Below the pieces are notes generated by a model, which was given only the letters and a program-made list of their open reading frames with translations, was not told the origin of the DNA and did not search any database. This document shows positions 60,256 through 64,000 of a stretch of DNA of 64,000 bases, piece after piece (position 1 is the first letter of the stretch; each line of letters starts with the position of its first letter). Source of the stretch: Chloroflexota bacterium (GTDB lineage Bacteria; Chloroflexota; Anaerolineae; Aggregatilineales; Phototrophicaceae); assembly GCA_020161935.1 (NCBI GenBank), contig JAIUNI010000002.1:496001-560000 (forward strand), read 5' to 3'. The translations under genes and the position numbers were made by a program.

Positions 60256-61725
60256 ATGGCTGAACCACTAGGAACACAGGCGAACCCACTGCGGGTTGCC
60301 ATCATCGGTTCTGGGCCGTCCGGGTTTTACGCTGCGGCTCACCTCCAATCCCAAGCTGACCTCATCACCGAAATTGATATGTTTGACCGCTTGCCAACTC
60401 CTTACGGGTTGGTGCGTGGCGGTGTCGCGCCTGACCACCAAAAGATCAAGAGTGTGACGAAAGCCTACGAACGCATCGCCGCAGATGAAAACTTCCGTTT
60501 TTACGGGCATGTCGAGTTCGGCAAGGATGTCACCCACGCCGATCTTGTGAACTATTACCACGCGATCATTTATGCCGTCGGCGCACAAACCGACCGGCGC
60601 ATGGACATCCCCGGTGAAGACCTCCCCGGCAGTCACCCCGCGACCGAGTTCGTGGCGTGGTACAACGCACACCCTGATTTTGCCGACCATCCATTCGACC
60701 TGACACAGGAAAACGTAGCGGTCATTGGCCTCGGCAACGTGGCGATGGATGTCATCCGCATTCTGGCACGCACGCCGGACGAGCTGACCGAAACCGACAT
60801 CGCCGATTACGCGCTCGATAAGCTCAAGCGCAGCAGCGTCAAGAACATTTATGTGCTGGGGCGGCGCGGCCCTGCACAGGCGGCCTTCACCAACCCTGAA
60901 ATCAAGGAGTTGGGGGAACTGGACGACGCGAGTGTGATCGTCGCGCAGGAAGAAGTGACCCTCGACCCTGTGAGCCGCCAATATGTCGACTCCGGCGAGG
61001 ACAAGGTGGCGACCAAGAACGTTGAAATCCTGAAGGGCTTCGCGGCGCAGGGTGGTGATACCGGTAAGCCACGTAAGATCATCATGCGCTTCTGTGTGTC
61101 GCCGGTGGAGATTATCGGCACGGACAGGGTAGAAGCGATCAAGATCGTCAAGAACGCGCTGGTGCCGGATGACAAGGGCAACCTGAAAGCGGTTCCCACC
61201 GACCAGTTTGAAACCATTCCGGTTGGGCTGGTGTTCCGGTCGGTCGGGTATCATGGCGTGGCGCTGCCGGGTGTACCGTTCGATGACAAGAAGGGGACGA
61301 TCCCCAATACGCTCGGACGGGTGCTGACCGCGCCGAAAACAGGCGAACAGGTTATCGGTGATTACGTGGTCGGCTGGATTAAGCGCGGCCCCAGCGGCAT
61401 CATCGGGACGAACAAGCCGGACTCGGTGGAAACGGTGAACAGCCTGCTCGAAGATGTGAAGGCGGGTAAGACGCTCGCCCCTGCTACGCCTAACCGCGCC
61501 AAGCTGGAGGCTCTGCTGCACGAACGCGGCATCCAGTATGTGACCTTTGCCGATTGGCACTTCCTCGACATGGCGGAACAGGAACGCGGTGAATTCCGCA
61601 ACGCGCCGCGCCTGAAGTTCAGCCGCGTGGATGAGATGTTGAAGGCGATTAAGGAGCGCAAAACGGCGACCCAAGAAATGCAAGCCGCCGCCGCCGCGAC
61701 ACCGCCCCCGCTGCCAGCGGACTAA
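60256..61725 (+). CDS. FprA/adrenodoxin-reductase-type ferredoxin-NADP reductase
   Basis: 489 residues, an FAD flavoprotein that moves electrons between NADPH and ferredoxin. The FAD loop is VAIIGSGPSGFYAAAHL (about 14-30), then DRLPTPYGLVRGGVAPDHQKIK; the NADP loop is AVIGLGNVAMDVIRILA; and ISTFLVATL-like strands are followed by VGLVFRSVGYHG and the conserved PNTLGRVL plus VGWIKRGPSGIIGTNK, with GxxGxxxxN for FAD. It matches mycobacterial FprA and mitochondrial adrenodoxin reductase. The C-terminus has an Ala-rich tail. A terminator follows. Confidence 0.92.
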   Translation: MAEPLGTQANPLRVAIIGSGPSGFYAAAHLQSQADLITEIDMFDRLPTPYGLVRGGVAPDHQKIKSVTKAYERIAADENFRFYGHVEFGKDVTHADLVNYYHAIIYAVGAQTDRRMDIPGEDLPGSHPATEFVAWYNAHPDFADHPFDLTQENVAVIGLGNVAMDVIRILARTPDELTETDIADYALDKLKRSSVKNIYVLGRRGPAQAAFTNPEIKELGELDDASVIVAQEEVTLDPVSRQYVDSGEDKVATKNVEILKGFAAQGGDTGKPRKIIMRFCVSPVEIIGTDRVEAIKIVKNALVPDDKGNLKAVPTDQFETIPVGLVFRSVGYHGVALPGVPFDDKKGTIPNTLGRVLTAPKTGEQVIGDYVVGWIKRGPSGIIGTNKPDSVETVNSLLEDVKAGKTLAPATPNRAKLEALLHERGIQYVTFADWHFLDMAEQERGEFRNAPRLKFSRVDEMLKAIKERKTATQEMQAAAAATPPPLPAD

Positions 61726-61740
61726 CGTTGGTTCAATGCA

Positions 61741-61767
61741 AAACGCCCGATGAACTGTCGGGCGTTT
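61741..61767. terminator. Terminator after the ferredoxin reductase gene (repeat copy 1)
   Basis: AAACGCCCGA (61741-61750) pairs with TCGGGCGTTT (61758-61767), followed by T. Convergent genes end at 61725 and 61771. The 28-base core is identical to 63379-63406. Confidence 0.85.
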
Positions 61768-61770
61768 TTG

Positions 61771-63321
61771 TTAAGGAGTTACATTCGGCAGCCAACCGAA
61801 ACATGAAGGGGTCAGTGAACACCCACCGATTTGACGGTGAACGCTCCCTGTCGCATTTACAACATCAATCAATCTCGTCAATTTACTGGTGGTGACACCC
61901 ATTGCAAATAACCAATCCTGATTAGGATGCCAACTTAGATCAGTATTTGAAACAGCACCCTGATTTGAACCGATCAAATTAAAACTAACCGCAGTCTCTC
62001 CATTTAGTGCTTCAACATAAAATGCATCGTGATTTAAATAGCCCAAATAACGACCATTCGGTGACATTGAAAAGTAGCTTATTTCAGCGCTGCTCAAACG
62101 ATTCTCGGTCAAGACATTGTTGACTAAATGCTCTCCAACGACATAGGCCATGAGTGTTTCATGATCAACGAACATTAGCTGCAAAGGGTTGCTACCTGAC
62201 CAATCCACACGAGCAGGATTTACATCTGCAATACCTACAATTTCTTCCGCGCTTACAGGCAGCTTTTGGATCAAGTAAGGCGTATTTTGAACGGATACAG
62301 CCCACGCATACTGGCTGGTTTTGTTCCAAGCTGTACTCGGATGCGGAACATATTCTTGGGTGAAACTACTGTAACGCGCGGCTTGATGTTGAGTTGGGAT
62401 TTGAAAATGTGCGGATTGACTTAAACCAAGCATACGTTGAGTTTGAAGATCAACCAACCAAAGTACTGATCTTTTTGTCTCACATTTCTCGGCAGTATAA
62501 ACAAGTGCTGATTGACCATCAGGACTCCAGTCAATCAAGCGGACAATACCCGAGGGCAGCGCAAATGAGTAAGCCTGATCGTGTGCAAAATCTTCAACGA
62601 TAAGCAACTGCTCATCAGTGACATACATAATTTTGCTGTCCGGTGACCACGTTGGCAGGCTGGCATCTGGACAATCAGGAGCAAGATGAAAAGCTCTGCT
62701 TATTGATACATTAGATGAAGCTATTGGGAGCAATGTAAATTGTGACGTGGAAGAATGATCGCTATAAGAGACTATGTATTGACCATCCGGTGACCACTCA
62801 TGAAAAATCCCTCCTTGAGGCAAATTAATGAGGCGTGTTTGGATAGTGGGGTCATACACAAACAACTCATTTTTATATTCAGTTTGGTTCCCATTGTCGT
62901 AAACTGCATAGCGATAATTGACGAGTAACAATTCTGTTTTCGGCGACCAAAGCATTTCCACATGAGCAACCGCGCCTTTGGTATTCATATCAGGAAAAAG
63001 ATCAATCAGGTCGCCATCGCGATTAACAAGCATTGCAACTGACTCAGGTATCGAGCCGCCATCCACACGTCCAACAGTCCACGCAAACCAACTACCGGAA
63101 GGTGACCAACCGGGGCCGACAATCATCCTATCGTCAGCTATATCAAAGCGTGTCAGAATTTGACTATCGGTTCCATCTACTTTTTCGGTGATAAATGCGC
63201 GTTGTTCAGTTGAATAATAATAGAGGTATGGCAAGGTATCAGAAGCGTTGGCACGAGTAGAAAGTAATGCAATAAGGGGAAGGACTAACAATCGTGCAAA
63301 TAGATGCAATCGAAACACCAT
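61771..63321 (-). CDS. Secreted TolB-like PD40 β-propeller protein
   Basis: 516 residues. A signal-like hydrophobic N-terminus (FRLHLFARLLVLPLIALLSTRANA) is followed by PD40-type repeats, such as PGWSPSGSWFAWTV, HEWSPDGQYIVSYSD, PTWSPDSKIMYVTD and DWSPDGQSALVYTA, and a late YFSMSPNGRYLGYLNH. A binding rather than a catalytic role is likely. It is a distant relative of the protein at 11760-12788. AT-richer base use than its neighbours may point to a different history. Confidence 0.8.
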   Translation of the reverse strand: MVFRLHLFARLLVLPLIALLSTRANASDTLPYLYYYSTEQRAFITEKVDGTDSQILTRFDIADDRMIVGPGWSPSGSWFAWTVGRVDGGSIPESVAMLVNRDGDLIDLFPDMNTKGAVAHVEMLWSPKTELLLVNYRYAVYDNGNQTEYKNELFVYDPTIQTRLINLPQGGIFHEWSPDGQYIVSYSDHSSTSQFTLLPIASSNVSISRAFHLAPDCPDASLPTWSPDSKIMYVTDEQLLIVEDFAHDQAYSFALPSGIVRLIDWSPDGQSALVYTAEKCETKRSVLWLVDLQTQRMLGLSQSAHFQIPTQHQAARYSSFTQEYVPHPSTAWNKTSQYAWAVSVQNTPYLIQKLPVSAEEIVGIADVNPARVDWSGSNPLQLMFVDHETLMAYVVGEHLVNNVLTENRLSSAEISYFSMSPNGRYLGYLNHDAFYVEALNGETAVSFNLIGSNQGAVSNTDLSWHPNQDWLFAMGVTTSKLTRLIDVVNATGSVHRQIGGCSLTPSCFGWLPNVTP

Positions 63322-63379
63322 TTACAATCCACCTTACACTTTTTAAGTCATTATATTTACAATCGATAGCGCTAAACAA

Positions 63380-63406
63380 AAACGCCCGATGAACTGTCGG
63401 GCGTTT
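63380..63406 (-). terminator. Terminator of the transglutaminase gene (repeat copy 2)
   Basis: AAACGCCCGA (63380-63389) pairs with TCGGGCGTTT (63397-63406), with T runs on both strands. It lies just beyond the stop of the minus-strand gene at 63458 and copies the hairpin at 61741-61767. Confidence 0.8.
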
Positions 63407-63457
63407 TTGGAGCTATGCCGCTAGAGGCTATTTCCGACTGTGCAGATGGGTGCTTAC

Positions 63458-64000
63458 TCAGGCGGATGGACGGTCGTCCCACGCGACGGTTTTGTTCTTG
63501 TTGTCGATGTAGTTGTAGAGGTGGATGGTGTCCGGCACACGCAGGGCATCGTTCGCGTCGTAGAACTGGCGCATCGCCTCGAAGTCGGTGTCCACCTTAC
63601 CGACAACTGCCGCCGCTTCATCCAACAGCTTGCGGTCACGGGCGTTGACCATCGGGTCTTTCTTCTCGGCGACACCCCACGCATCACCGGAGAGCATCTC
63701 GAACTTATTCATGGCAGCGAGGTCACGCGGGAGGTCGTAGCGCACCGCCCACTCACCACGGTCATGCGGGCTGAAGCCAAACTGAATATCCGGCACCTCG
63801 CGCTTGCGGATCATCTGCCATGCCCTGCCACCGGTCACAAATTCCTCCGGTGTGATGTCGTGCTTGAGCAGGTCGGGATCGTCCATCACCCAACGGTCGC
63901 CGTTCCAATACTCACAAACCCAATGGTCTTGCAGATGTGACTGTTCGAGGTAGCTGGCGAAGCCGACACGCACACGAGCCGGTACCCCCTGCGAGCGCAG
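63458..64000 (-). CDS. Transglutaminase-like domain protein, 5' end outside window
   Basis: The frame is open to the right edge (residues LRSQGVPARV immediately before VGFASYL). The centre of a transglutaminase-like domain is seen: ARVRVGFASYLEQ, HWVCEYWNGDRWVMDDPD, giving the catalytic His (in DHWVCEY) and Asp (DDP); the catalytic Cys should lie in the part beyond the window. The 150 following residues are helical and charged. These domains act as cysteine proteases or amidases. The C-terminus is complete and followed by a terminator. Confidence 0.82.
   Translation of the reverse strand: MRSQGVPARVRVGFASYLEQSHLQDHWVCEYWNGDRWVMDDPDLLKHDITPEEFVTGGRAWQMIRKREVPDIQFGFSPHDRGEWAVRYDLPRDLAAMNKFEMLSGDAWGVAEKKDPMVNARDRKLLDEAAAVVGKVDTDFEAMRQFYDANDALRVPDTIHLYNYIDNKNKTVAWDDRPSA

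Noticed and set aside
60268..61683. 471-codon open frame opposite the ferredoxin reductase gene
   Set aside because: It mirrors a well-supported coding gene in a GC-rich codon bias; the sequence is His/Arg-rich with no recognisable domain.
1..64000. tRNA and rRNA genes
   Set aside because: I searched by eye for T-arm (GGTTCGAATCC-like) and acceptor-arm patterns and found none that fold; a covariance search could still reveal one.

Overview
The window reads as ordinary chromosome from a member of the Chloroflexota (inferred, roughly Anaerolineae-like). The reasons are the family mix (GAF-rich histidine kinases, SARP/BTAD regulator, Uma2 proteins, SpoIIIAA/R3H ATPase, TolB-like PD40 proteins, ABC importers encoded without their ATPases), moderately high GC coding DNA, and AT-richer gaps filled with short degenerate repeats. 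No rRNA, tRNA, CRISPR array, phage or insertion sequence was recognised.

Layout. 1-3.3 kb: a tandem GNAT protein cut by the window edge, an internally deleted methyltransferase, a threonine/serine dehydratase and a saccharopine-dehydrogenase-like protein. 3.3-5.7 kb: DUF2630, DinB and epimerase genes and a small STAS-like protein. 5.7-7.2 kb: a gap holding a large inverted repeat, then a DUF2283/DUF4258 pair whose DUF4258 gene is frameshifted. 7.2-14 kb: clpC, an orphan HExxH protein of the type linked to extracellular contractile injection systems, csaA with a PD40 protein, and an Acg-like nitroreductase. 14-22.4 kb: a Gfo/Idh/MocA oxidoreductase, then a GT2 - HTTM - PBP-like operon whose PBP has lost its transpeptidase motifs, and a YitT protein. 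22.5-29 kb: secreted GH3 glycosidase, tmk, Uma2, SpoIIIAA/R3H ATPase and GNAT-like protein. 29-33.5 kb: cupin and a peptide-type ABC importer. 33.6-37 kb: a 1072-residue Npt transporter/HEAT/cNMP fusion, followed by 1 kb of non-coding repeats. 37.9-46 kb: EamA transporter, two histidine kinases and an O-antigen-ligase-like protein. 46-51.5 kb: a SARP-type regulator with a degenerate ATPase half and a sugar-type ABC importer. 51.6-56.6 kb: membrane proteins, a fluoride riboswitch with a CLC-F fluoride antiporter, Uma2 and a cohesin/dockerin-type secreted protein. 56.6-64 kb: LacI regulator, M24 peptidase, two tandem STAS-like genes (one frameshifted), an FprA-type ferredoxin reductase, a PD40 protein and a transglutaminase cut by the edge.

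The best-supported functional unit is the fluoride module at 53.28-54.71 kb: promoter, aptamer, overlapping intrinsic terminator and a CLC protein carrying fluoride-type selectivity motifs. The most unusual items are the pseudo-PBP in the GT2-HTTM operon, the orphan injection-system-type zincin, the transporter/HEAT/cNMP fusion and the long inverted repeat at 5734-6305. Functions are assigned by recognising motifs by eye; no database search was run.
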